Source: Spirochaetales bacterium Spiro_07 (GTDB taxonomy: Bacteria > Spirochaetota > Spirochaetia > Treponematales > Treponemataceae). Taken from it: a stretch of DNA of 38,521 nt. Shown one piece after another: positions 31,589 to 38,521 of the stretch (positions within the stretch are counted from its first letter, which is position 1; each line of letters begins with the position of its first letter). The notes below the pieces were generated by a model. It did not search any database. It saw only the letters and a list, made by a program, of their open reading frames with translations, and was not told the DNA's origin. The stretch spans positions 1 to 38,521 of the forward strand of contig LVBI01000028.1 of assembly GCA_001603145.1 (NCBI GenBank). Direction: 5' to 3'. The translations under genes were made by a program, and so were the position numbers.

Positions 31589-32431
31589 ATGGAATTAAAA
31601 CGTAAGCTGTTTCTGCTCAAGCCTTTCGTTAATTCTAAAGTTTGGGGTGTTGAGCAGTGGATTGTATCGACGATGAAAGATTCGTCGAGTTTTTTTTTAG
31701 ACAGCAATAATACAGTTTCTATAAAATCTTTAACAGGTTCAGATTATCCGCTTCTCATAAAGACTATACATGCTGATGATACTTTGTCCGTTCAGGTTCA
31801 CCCTGACGATGAATATGCTCAAACACACGAAAATGCACACGGCAAATCAGAATGTTGGTACATTCTTGAAGCAAAGCCCGGTTCAAGCATAATCTCTGGC
31901 TTAAAAGGCAATGCCAGCAGAGAAGAGCTGCTGCTCGCCATCAAAGAAAAGCGCATTGAGTCTTATCTTTATGAAACAACTGTTTCAGCCGGCGATTTTC
32001 TGTATATTCCATCAGGAACTGTGCACGCCATAAAAGGCGGCTTGACCTTGCTTGAAATTCAGCAGCCGAGTGATTTGACTTACAGGCTTTATGACTGGAA
32101 CAGAGACCGTGAAGTTCATATTGAAAAATCTTTAGACGTAATCAAAAATTATACGGCAAAGCCTGTCAAGAAATTTTCAGGCATTTTTGACTGCGACTAT
32201 TTTAAGATTGAAAAAGCTGATATTAAAGGCAAAACTGAAATAAAGCCGCTCGAGAACGGCTGCTGGGCTTCTTATTACATAATTGACGGCGAAGGCACTT
32301 TGAGCTGCGGCGGCGAGCGCATTGACATAAAAAAAGGCTCAACAGTCTTTGCAGCCCCGGACACAACAATAACGGCAGACGGCAGCTTTTCAGTTATGCA
32401 GTCTTGCCCTAAAGCGCGGGCCAACGCATAA
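31589..32431 (+). CDS. manA: Mannose-6-phosphate isomerase, class I (ManA-like)
   Basis: 280 residues, slightly shorter than typical Bacillus-type ManA (~315). LSVQVHPDDEYAQ gives the Zn-binding QxH motif, GKSECWYILEAKPGS the conserved Glu, and FLYIPSGTVHAIKGGLTLLE the third metal-ligand region with the IPSGTVHA signature. It interconverts mannose-6-P and fructose-6-P in the cytoplasm, so it feeds the same central intermediate as NagB. The start at 31589 fits the family's N-terminus (LLKPFVNSKVWG). There is no ribosome site, consistent with a leaderless transcript. Confidence 0.9.
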   Translation: MELKRKLFLLKPFVNSKVWGVEQWIVSTMKDSSSFFLDSNNTVSIKSLTGSDYPLLIKTIHADDTLSVQVHPDDEYAQTHENAHGKSECWYILEAKPGSSIISGLKGNASREELLLAIKEKRIESYLYETTVSAGDFLYIPSGTVHAIKGGLTLLEIQQPSDLTYRLYDWNRDREVHIEKSLDVIKNYTAKPVKKFSGIFDCDYFKIEKADIKGKTEIKPLENGCWASYYIIDGEGTLSCGGERIDIKKGSTVFAAPDTTITADGSFSVMQSCPKARANA

Positions 32432-32482
32432 TTTGCGCACAACTGCAAGGCGCGACACAAAGCCGCGCCGCAAGTTTTCAGC

Positions 32483-33904
32483 TTATTCTGCGAGCAGCCC
32501 CGCAACATAATAAAGAACCGCACATTCGTTTTCTTGCCAGATGCGCAAGCTTCTGTTGACGGCGCAAATAAGATAACCAGAAACCTTGTAAGCTTTTCTT
32601 ATGCGCGCAATAAGCGCAGACTCAAAGCCGTTGCTAATCAAAGTCTTGTAAAGCACAGGCGATTTTTTCTTTACCGAATCTAGCGTATTTTCAGAAAAAA
32701 GGTCGTCTGTCATAAGATTTGCAATATCAGCTGCATCGCCGTCAAAAGAGCGGTTCATCACAGACTTCATGCGGCCGTCTTCGCCCACATAGTACAAATC
32801 GTGAATCGTCAGAATTTCCATGAGCAACGGCATTACAGCCTGAAGCTTATGATCAAAGTCTTCAGACTTTTCCATAATTCTTCTAAGCTTGTGCATGTCT
32901 GTAAAGACACCGCGCCGGGCAATTTTAGAAACTTCTATATCTTTGTGCTTTTCCGCATCATAGATTGTGTAACAGTTCCGCCCCTTGTTTTTGCCGATAT
33001 AGAGCATCTTGTCTATAAGCCCGAACAAATCATTATAGTTGTCTGCATCTTCGGGAAAGCTTGCAGAACCGGATGTGCCAGTAATGAAAGAGCCGCCGTT
33101 GCCAAAATCCATCGTGATGCGGAGCGCGACAGAATTTGAATAAAGCTTTTCAAAAAATGTAGCTTTTTCGTCTTTTTGGGTATGCTTCAAGTCAATCATC
33201 AAAAGCTCGTCGCCGCCGAAACGCCCCACAAGACCGAAGCCGTCCACACATTCAGCAAGCCGCTTCGACACCGTTGTAAGCACGCTGTCTCCCGCGTTGT
33301 GGCCAAAGCTATCGTTGATAAACTTGAAATTGTCAAGGTCGAACATTGTGAATGTAAACGGCTTGCGTTCGGCAATGAGCGAACGCACGAATTTGACTGA
33401 ATAGGCACGCGAGATAACGCCAGTAAGCGAGTCGAGTATCTCGTCAAGGCTTATTCCGTCAATTATTTTGTCAAAGAAGCTGAATTTTCTAAGTTTGTCG
33501 ATTGTGTAGACAATCTGACCGTTATCAAGCCCGTTCTTACGTCGGAGCACGTCAGTAATGTCGACAAAGCTGCCGACAAGACCGACAATCTCGCCGTTTT
33601 CGTAGAGAGGCCGTTTTGAAGCGACTATATCGCGTTCCTCGCCGCGTATGAAGCATTTGCCCTGCACCTTGTAAGTACTCTTACCCGAAAGAACGCGAAG
33701 CTCATCTTGCTTGAACGGCTCTGGGTCTGAGTGCCAGCCCATATCTTCGTCGTTCTTGCCGATAAGCACGTCAGCCGACTCAAAGCCGTAAAAATCGAGG
33801 AACGCCTGATTTACGCCCAGAAAGCGCCTGTTCTTGTCTTTCCAAAACACGCAGTCTTGCGAAGTATTGATGATACTATCAAACAGTTCAACCGACATTT
33901 CCAT
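32483..33904 (-). CDS. Cytoplasmic PAS-GGDEF protein with C-terminal GAF-like region
   Basis: 473 residues from 33904. PAS domain ~5-120 (SQDCVFWKDKNRRFLGVNQA, LVGSFVDITDVLRR). GGDEF domain ~160-315 with FDLDNFKFINDSFGHNAGD and the active motif FGGDEL (~230-234; Leu replaces Phe). There is no RxxD inhibitory site. The last ~150 residues resemble a GAF-type sensor. No membrane helix. Probably makes or binds cyclic di-GMP. The GGDEL variant leaves activity uncertain. Upstream starts at 33919 (ATG) and 33928 (TTG) are possible, but GGAG lies 9 nt before 33904. It follows nagB by 91 nt on the same strand, perhaps at the end of the same operon. Confidence 0.85.
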   Translation of the reverse strand: MEMSVELFDSIINTSQDCVFWKDKNRRFLGVNQAFLDFYGFESADVLIGKNDEDMGWHSDPEPFKQDELRVLSGKSTYKVQGKCFIRGEERDIVASKRPLYENGEIVGLVGSFVDITDVLRRKNGLDNGQIVYTIDKLRKFSFFDKIIDGISLDEILDSLTGVISRAYSVKFVRSLIAERKPFTFTMFDLDNFKFINDSFGHNAGDSVLTTVSKRLAECVDGFGLVGRFGGDELLMIDLKHTQKDEKATFFEKLYSNSVALRITMDFGNGGSFITGTSGSASFPEDADNYNDLFGLIDKMLYIGKNKGRNCYTIYDAEKHKDIEVSKIARRGVFTDMHKLRRIMEKSEDFDHKLQAVMPLLMEILTIHDLYYVGEDGRMKSVMNRSFDGDAADIANLMTDDLFSENTLDSVKKKSPVLYKTLISNGFESALIARIRKAYKVSGYLICAVNRSLRIWQENECAVLYYVAGLLAE

Positions 33905-33995
33905 AATGGTTTTCTCCATTTTTCGCAAATCTTGTTTTTGAAATTAACGAGCCGCGCAGTTTAGCGTGCAGCCGTCAAAGACAAGATTAAGCTAT

Positions 33996-34799
33996 TTAAA
34001 GGCTGTTGTCAAAATTCTTTGATTCAATGTCCTTAAAATACTTTACTGTGCCAACCTTAAGCTCGTCAGTTGCGTCTTCGTCGCAGACAATCACTGCATT
34101 CTGGTGCATCTGCAATGCGCTTACAGTCCACATCTGGCTGATGCCCGCTTCTACCGCATGGTGCAGAGCCTGTGCCTTGTTGTGGCCGCAAATGAGAATC
34201 ACAACCTCTTTTGAGTCGCAGATTGTGCCTACGCCGACAGTCAAAGCAGTTTTCGGCACAAGCTCTGTGTTGCCGCCGAAAAAGCGCGAATTCACGATAA
34301 TCGTGTCTTTTGTAAGCGCATTCTCTCTTGTGCGAGAAGCAAGCGAAGAACCCGGCTCGTTGAACGCGATGTGGCCGTCAACGCCGACGCCTCCCAAGAA
34401 AAGGTCGATGCCGCCGTAAGAAGCAATCTTAGCTTCGTATCTCGCGCATTCAGCCTCAAGGTCAGAAGCCATGCCGTCAAGAATGTTCACGTTCTCTTTT
34501 TTGATGTTTATGTGCTTGAAGAAATTTTCCCACATAAAATAGTGATAGCTCTGGTCATGTTCTGGCTTTAAGCCGACGTATTCGTCCATATTGAACGTAA
34601 CGACGTTTTCAAACGAAACTTTGCCGGCTTTGTTCAGCTCAATGAGCTTTTTGTAAGTGCCGAGCGGCGTTGAACCAGTCGGCAAGCCGAGAATGAACGG
34701 CTTTTTTGCAGTCGGCTTTGCATCGTTGATGCGGCGTGCAATGTGGTTTGCCGCCCAAACAGCACAGCCTTCATAATCATCGCGTATAATTACTCTCAT
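33996..34799 (-). CDS. nagB: Glucosamine-6-phosphate deaminase
   Basis: 267 residues, the standard length. [20 protein letters not shown], the catalytic [32 protein letters not shown] and [13 protein letters not shown] are all conserved. It converts GlcN-6-P to fructose-6-P and ammonia. GGAGG before the start. 35 nt after nagA in the same direction, so transcribed with it. Near-certain. Confidence 0.97.
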   Translation of the reverse strand: MRVIIRDDYEGCAVWAANHIARRINDAKPTAKKPFILGLPTGSTPLGTYKKLIELNKAGKVSFENVVTFNMDEYVGLKPEHDQSYHYFMWENFFKHINIKKENVNILDGMASDLEAECARYEAKIASYGGIDLFLGGVGVDGHIAFNEPGSSLASRTRENALTKDTIIVNSRFFGGNTELVPKTALTVGVGTICDSKEVVILICGHNKAQALHHAVEAGISQMWTVSALQMHQNAVIVCDEDATDELKVGTVKYFKDIESKNFDNSL

Positions 34800-34834
34800 A
34801 GATTTTCCTCCCTAAGAAAAAATCCAGATATTAT

Positions 34835-36001
34835 CTAAAATTTGTTCTTTTTCAGTTCTCCGCCGACCAATGTCAGCAAAATCTCATAATTTTGGTCAAA
34901 AACAGTGATGTCTGCATCAAAGCCCGGAATCAGCGCGCCTTTTTTGCGGTATTGCATAACTTGCGCCGGGTTTGTCGTCGCAAGGCGCACCGCATTCTCA
35001 ACCGGAAAGCCGAACGAAACAAGGTTCTTTACGCCGCGTATCATCGTCAGCGCAGAACCGGCGATAACACCATCAGCCTTTCTGTGGAAACAGCCGTCAA
35101 CGAATTCGACTTCTTCGCCGTTTGCGAAGAACGGCCCGGTTTTCTGCTCGGTCGGCTTAAGCGCGTCTGTTATAAGCACAATCTTATCAATCGGCTTATC
35201 TCTTGCAAGCAGCTTTATCAAATCAGGGTGCACATGCACACCGTCTGCAATAATTTCACAAGACATTTCAGGGTGAATCAAAACTGCGCCTGCCGCATTC
35301 GGGTTTCTATGGTTGAGCCTGCTCATCGCATTAAAGAGGTGCGTCGAATGAAGAATGCCAGCCTGCATTCCTTCGACCATGTTCTCATATTTTGCGTCGG
35401 TGTGCCCAGCTTGCAGCACAATGTTCTTTTTAAGACAGAAAAGCGCAAGGTCGCGCATGCCTTTAAGCTCAGGCGCAACTGTCATGTTCACGATATGACC
35501 TTCGGCAGCTTGCCAAAGCCGTTCCATCAGATGCAAATCAACCGCGCTCAAAGTTTCAGGGCGCTGAACGCCAAGCTTCAAAGGGGAAAGGAACGGCCCT
35601 TCAAGATGAAGCCCCATTATGCGCGCGCCTTCTTCGTGCCCCATTGCCGCAACAACAGCATTTATGGTCTTAACCATTGTGTCAGGCTCTGAAGGATAAA
35701 GCGTCGGGTTGAAGGCGGTCACGCCATATTGCGCAAGAGCCTTTGACATTTCAAGCACAGATTCGGTGCTTGAATCGTCTGTGCCGAAGCCGCCGAAACC
35801 ATGAATGTGCGTGTCGATAAAGCCCGGCGCAATGTACGCGCCCTTTACGTCAATCAGCTTGACAGATGAATCAAACTTTTTTTGGGCAAACCGCTTCTCG
35901 TTAAACACATCTTCAATCAGCCCGTCATGCACAAGAACAGCGCAATTTTCCATTACGGAAATGCCGCTCAACAAAGTGCCGTTATGCAAACAAACAGTCA
36001 T
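34835..36001 (-). CDS. nagA: N-acetylglucosamine-6-phosphate deacetylase
   Basis: 388 residues. GFIDTHIHGFGGFGTDD (metal-binding HxH-like motif), MGLHLEGPFLSPLKLG (metal Glu), QAGHTDAKYE and THLFNAMSRLNHRNPNAAGA (the HLFNAM signature), and the catalytic Asp in VLITDALKPT. It hydrolyses GlcNAc-6-P to GlcN-6-P plus acetate, immediately before NagB in the pathway. Middle gene of the phosphoesterase-nagA-nagB operon, 39 nt after the phosphoesterase. Near-certain. Confidence 0.97.
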   Translation of the reverse strand: MTVCLHNGTLLSGISVMENCAVLVHDGLIEDVFNEKRFAQKKFDSSVKLIDVKGAYIAPGFIDTHIHGFGGFGTDDSSTESVLEMSKALAQYGVTAFNPTLYPSEPDTMVKTINAVVAAMGHEEGARIMGLHLEGPFLSPLKLGVQRPETLSAVDLHLMERLWQAAEGHIVNMTVAPELKGMRDLALFCLKKNIVLQAGHTDAKYENMVEGMQAGILHSTHLFNAMSRLNHRNPNAAGAVLIHPEMSCEIIADGVHVHPDLIKLLARDKPIDKIVLITDALKPTEQKTGPFFANGEEVEFVDGCFHRKADGVIAGSALTMIRGVKNLVSFGFPVENAVRLATTNPAQVMQYRKKGALIPGFDADITVFDQNYEILLTLVGGELKKNKF

Positions 36002-36040
36002 GAACCTTCCCCCAAGGCTGCAACGTTTTGTTTCTGAATA

Positions 36041-36724
36041 TCAAATTTCGAGCGTCTTAAAATTAAAGCCGCCAAACATAGATTCTTTTATAGTAAAGAA
36101 TTCTGTCTTATATCTTTCGGTTTCGCCCGGAAAAGACACAACCGCAAACGATGGCGGAAAACCGCCGCGCGGACGCAGAACGCTGCCCGGATTGAGAATC
36201 AGCGAAGCGTTCGTTTCTTCGCGGAAAGGCCGGTGCGTATGCCCGAAGAAAATCATGTCAGCGTCCATCGGCTCAACAGCGGCGGTGAGCGTTTCTGTGC
36301 CCAAGTCTACGCCATGCCTGTGGCCGTGCATAAAAAGCAGATTGCGCCCCGCAATTCTAAGCATTTGCCTGTCAGGCACCTGCACAGAAATCTGGGCGAC
36401 ATTGTCATCTTCAACTTTGTTGATGTAATAAGTGTCGGCATCGCCGTTGCCGCGCACAAAAGCTATTACAGGCGGCAGCACTTCAAGAAGCGATTCATCT
36501 TGCGCGGCGCGTTCAAGGCACGTAAGCACATCGCTCACGCCGTCGCCCATAAAGACAAAAGCATCGCAATCTGCGCAAAAAGCTCTAAGAATTGCTTCAA
36601 GCTCGTCAACCGCTCCATGAGTATCAGAAACAGCAAGTATGCAAGCAGAACTCAACTGCTCAAGCCGTTCAATCTCTTCTTCAGAACCGACAAGCAGCGA
36701 CGGCTGCTGAATCAGTGCATTCAT
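36041..36724 (-). CDS. YfcE/MJ0936-family metallophosphoesterase
   Basis: 227 residues. A complete calcineurin-like set: AVSDTHGA, FMGDGVSDV, VRGNGDAD, LFMHGHRHG, FFGHTHRPF and LNPGSVLRPRG. It should hydrolyse phosphodiesters or phosphomonoesters with a di-metal centre. It carries an ~25-residue N-terminal extension before the first motif. Ribosome site GGAG. First gene of the nagA-nagB operon; the physiological substrate is not evident, and co-expression with GlcNAc catabolism may point to a sugar-phosphate substrate (inference). Confidence 0.9.
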   Translation of the reverse strand: MNALIQQPSLLVGSEEEIERLEQLSSACILAVSDTHGAVDELEAILRAFCADCDAFVFMGDGVSDVLTCLERAAQDESLLEVLPPVIAFVRGNGDADTYYINKVEDDNVAQISVQVPDRQMLRIAGRNLLFMHGHRHGVDLGTETLTAAVEPMDADMIFFGHTHRPFREETNASLILNPGSVLRPRGGFPPSFAVVSFPGETERYKTEFFTIKESMFGGFNFKTLEI

Positions 36725-36760
36725 TTCATCTCCATAAAATTGGACTGTCTAAAAATGATT

Positions 36761-36823
36761 GTCATGCTGAACTTGGTTCAGCATCTACGCTATATAAAGA
36801 TTCCGAAACAAGTTCGGAATGAC
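36761..36823. repeat. Composite REP-like element, near copy of 3168-3234
   Basis: GTCAT, ATGCTGAAC/GTTCAGCAT, a short CTATATAAAG-type spacer, ATTCCGAA/TTCGGAAT, ATGAC. Nearly the same sequence and order as the copy at 3168-3234. Confidence 0.8.
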
Positions 36824-36866
36824 ACTGCAACACAACCTTTGTAGACATTCCTATCAGAATATTCCG

Positions 36867-37595
36867 CTATTTAATCGTACCGTAGCGCACCGGCAGCACA
36901 GACTGCAACACAAAGTGGTTCGCCGGTCTGATTCCAGTCTCTGAATCAATATAAGGCAAAACCTTCCAGTCAAAGCCCGCAACATCTTGAAGCGTAGTCT
37001 TTATCGTTGCGGAACTAAGCTCTTCTGCAGTCTGAGAATAGCGCACAAGGCTTGCCAAAAGCTGAAACAGAGCTTCGGCATCAACATGACGCTGCAAGTC
37101 TGCGTTTTCAAGCACGAAAGCTGACACATATTCAGACGGAAGCGGCTCATCTTGCGGAAAAAGCGAATATACCGGCGTTTTCCAGCCCTGGTCGCGGAGC
37201 ACCGTCAAAGCGGCAGCAGTATCTTCAGGTGCGCCCAAAGCTATAAGCGCATTCACGTTCGTTTCGCGCACATAATCGCGCAAAAGGTTGATGCGGGTCT
37301 TGTTGCCGCTTTTAAAATCATCAGGAAAAACAAGCGGCCTTATGATTCCGCCGTTTTCTTCAAGCCCGAATTCATCGTCCAGATAATCAAGACAGTCTTT
37401 GACAAATTCAGGTGAATTATAATTATATGCAAAAAGAATTGCCGTAATGCCGCCATCGTTTATAGCAATCTCGCTTTCTTCATTCTGAAGCTGAACGGCT
37501 GCCGCCCCGGCAGCAGGTTCTTCTGCTTTTTTTTCGCAAGAAGCAAGCAGAATCATGCAGGCAGCAGCAATACAAAGAAAGAATTTTCTTTTCAT
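36867..37595 (-). CDS. Predicted lipoprotein, periplasmic-binding-like
   Basis: 242 residues. A clear lipoprotein signal peptide (MKRKFFLCIAAACMILLASC, lipobox LLASC) and an Ala/Glu-rich linker. The mature part alternates strands and helices (ITAILFAYNYNSPEFVKDCL, NALIALGAPEDTAAALTVLR), like half of a periplasmic sugar-binding or regulatory receptor domain. No family is recognised. Anchored at the periplasmic face or outer membrane. No good neighbour evidence; it is separated from the nag genes by a repeat. Confidence 0.8.
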   Translation of the reverse strand: MKRKFFLCIAAACMILLASCEKKAEEPAAGAAAVQLQNEESEIAINDGGITAILFAYNYNSPEFVKDCLDYLDDEFGLEENGGIIRPLVFPDDFKSGNKTRINLLRDYVRETNVNALIALGAPEDTAAALTVLRDQGWKTPVYSLFPQDEPLPSEYVSAFVLENADLQRHVDAEALFQLLASLVRYSQTAEELSSATIKTTLQDVAGFDWKVLPYIDSETGIRPANHFVLQSVLPVRYGTIK

Positions 37596-37641
37596 ATTGC
37601 CTATATTAGCCTAAAAATTAGTGTTTGAAAAGGCATTCTGC

Positions 37642-37686
37642 TTTTCGCAGCAGCTTAATCTACAATCAAAGATTATTCGGCGAAAA
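37642..37686. repeat. 45-bp dispersed repeat with TTTTCGC/GCGAAAA ends, copy 2
   Basis: Same length, ends and core AGCTTAATCTAC as 769-813; the middle differs at several positions. Confidence 0.5.
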
Positions 37687-37737
37687 CCGGGTTTGCAATT
37701 GGGCTTTAGTTACAAAATAAGCAGCTTCGGCAAACCC

Positions 37738-37860
37738 TGCTAGTTTTCGCTTTCATCCTTGTGCACTAGTTACGAGTTTGCGCTCTGCACAAACTCGGCC
37801 GTTTTGTTCGATAAAGCTCATTCCGTAAGAAATAGCTGATGCAAAACGCGAAAACTAGCA
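37738..37860. repeat. MITE-like unit with 13-bp perfect terminal inverted repeats
   Basis: TGCTAGTTTTCGC (37738-37750) and GCGAAAACTAGCA (37848-37860). The ends contain the same TTTTCGC seen in the 45-bp elements. Confidence 0.6.
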
Positions 37861-38059
37861 ATAGCCGTGTACAAAAAGCAAAACCGACAGAATTTGTACA
37901 TCGCCGCGCCCTTGCGCCCATGTACAGCCGCCCAAAACGAGCAGCCATTGTGCACCAGTTACAAGATTTGCCTCAAGACGAATTGTAAAATCTTTTAGAA
38001 TTTTTCCAAACTGGTACAGAAAAAAATAAAACGCAATAGATATTAAGATGGAGGTGCTG

Positions 38060-38521
38060 ATGAGCTACATTAAACCTTTTGAAGAATTGTGTTTTTACGA
38101 TGATTTCATGTTCGGGGTCGTAATGCAGAACAAAGAGCTTTGCAAAGAGGCTCTTGAGTGCATGTTGGGCTTTGAGATTGACCACATCGAATATTCTGAA
38201 CCGCAAAGGGCTGTTGCGCCACTTTATACGGCGCACAGCATTCGTCTGGACGTTTATGTCAAAGACAGCGACCGCATTTACGATGTTGAAATTCAAAACA
38301 AGGATGAGCATGACATCGGGCGGCGCACACGCTACTATCAGGGCATGATGGACGTTGACAGCTTGCTCAAAGGCGAAGATTACAGCGAGCTCAAAGAAAG
38401 CATCGTAATCTTTTTGTGCCGGTTCGACCCTTTCAAAAAAGGCATTCCGTGCTATACTGTACGTAGAACGTGCAAACAGGACGCATCTGTTTTTGTTGAT
38501 GATGCGGCTGTCGTACAGATT
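38060..38521 (+). CDS. Rpn-family recombination-promoting nuclease/putative transposase, 3' end cut by window
   Basis: 154 residues visible, open to the right edge. It starts MSYIKPFEELCFYDDFMFG, the usual opening of this spirochaete-rich family. RLDVYVKDSDRIYDVEIQNK is the PD-(D/E)XK nuclease core (Asp, ExQ variant), and RTRYYQGMMDVDSLLKGEDY plus IVIFLCRFDPF follow as expected. A cytoplasmic DNA nuclease linked to recombination; such genes are mobile and multicopy. Start supported by GGAGG. Roughly half the usual length is present. Confidence 0.9.
   Translation, partial: MSYIKPFEELCFYDDFMFGVVMQNKELCKEALECMLGFEIDHIEYSEPQRAVAPLYTAHSIRLDVYVKDSDRIYDVEIQNKDEHDIGRRTRYYQGMMDVDSLLKGEDYSELKESIVIFLCRFDPFKKGIPCYTVRRTCKQDASVFVDDAAVVQI

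Larger units (their letters stand above)
37596..38059. other. Repeat-rich intergenic region
   Basis: 464 bp without a gene. It contains the second 45-bp TTTTCGC element (37642-37686), a 123-bp unit with perfect 13-bp inverted ends (37738-37860), two similar TTGTGCAC(T/C)AGTTAC segments (about 37760 and 37949) and the AT-rich leader of the next gene. Confidence 0.6.

Noticed and set aside
32449..32475. GGCGCG/CGCGCC hairpin between the convergent manA-like and GGDEF genes
   Set aside because: Short stem with no adequate T-run on either strand; not enough for a terminator call.
34892..35692. 266-codon plus-strand frame opposite nagA
   Set aside because: nagA is unambiguous on the other strand; the frame has low-complexity shadow composition.

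Overview
The window looks like the chromosome of a host-associated or gut spirochaete, most likely a Treponema. This is inferred, not proven. The clues are an XRE regulator with a treponeme-like sequence style, an Rpn/PD-(D/E)XK 'putative transposase' at the right edge, a DUF4143 ATPase, GGDEF proteins with large sensor regions, a cytoplasmic GlcNAc catabolic cluster, and many short palindromic repeats between genes. Most of the window is moderate-GC, housekeeping or accessory-metabolic DNA. The stretch from about 11.4 to 16.7 kb is visibly more AT-rich.

Layout. 1-5.7 kb: a truncated exported protein, then a GNAT/HAD/nucleoside-phosphorylase operon, a hypoxanthine-type DNA glycosylase, a GNAT with an extra N-terminal domain, and a fructosamine-kinase-like kinase. 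5.7-9.7 kb: an alpha/beta hydrolase, a MATE transporter and a membrane diguanylate cyclase. 9.9-11.4 kb: divergent XRE and HTH-WYL regulators. 11.4-15.4 kb: a compact island with a zinc ribbon, a broken tandem zinc ribbon, a TerB-like protein, a glycine-rich membrane protein, a classic AAA+ ATPase and three small proteins sharing a C-terminal domain. 15.8-16.7 kb: a YefM/YoeB toxin-antitoxin pair and another zinc ribbon. 16.7-17.6 kb: a yybP-ykoY-type manganese riboswitch with terminator ahead of mntP. 17.6-22.9 kb: an XRE/DUF5680 regulator, a second MATE transporter, a membrane protein, a D-Ala-D-Ala ligase and a TMEM43-like protein. 23-26 kb: a three-gene oxidoreductase/isomerase cluster. 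26-28.2 kb: a DUF4143 ATPase behind 32-bp-period repeats and a frameshifted DUF1643 gene. 28.4-37.6 kb: a GlcNAc/chitobiose module (GH20 hexosaminidase, ROK regulator, ManA-like isomerase, PAS-GGDEF, NagB, NagA, phosphoesterase) and a lipoprotein. 38 kb: the start of an Rpn-family nuclease.

How the genes fit together. GH20, NagA and NagB form a path from GlcNAc oligosaccharides to fructose-6-phosphate, with a ROK regulator nearby as a plausible controller. The Mn riboswitch should make the MntP exporter respond to manganese. The best candidate for an undescribed system is the AAA+/TerB/glycine-rich island. Its three small proteins end in almost the same residues (FGDK followed by LQ), related but degraded tails appear in the glycine-rich protein and the ATPase, and the genes overlap or abut tightly. 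I read it as a possible WYL-controlled, membrane-associated AAA+ remodelling or stress/defence module. The function is not known from the sequence.

No rRNA, tRNA, CRISPR array or intact insertion sequence was recognised. All positions and motifs were read by eye. Homology statements rest on recalled family signatures, not on searches.
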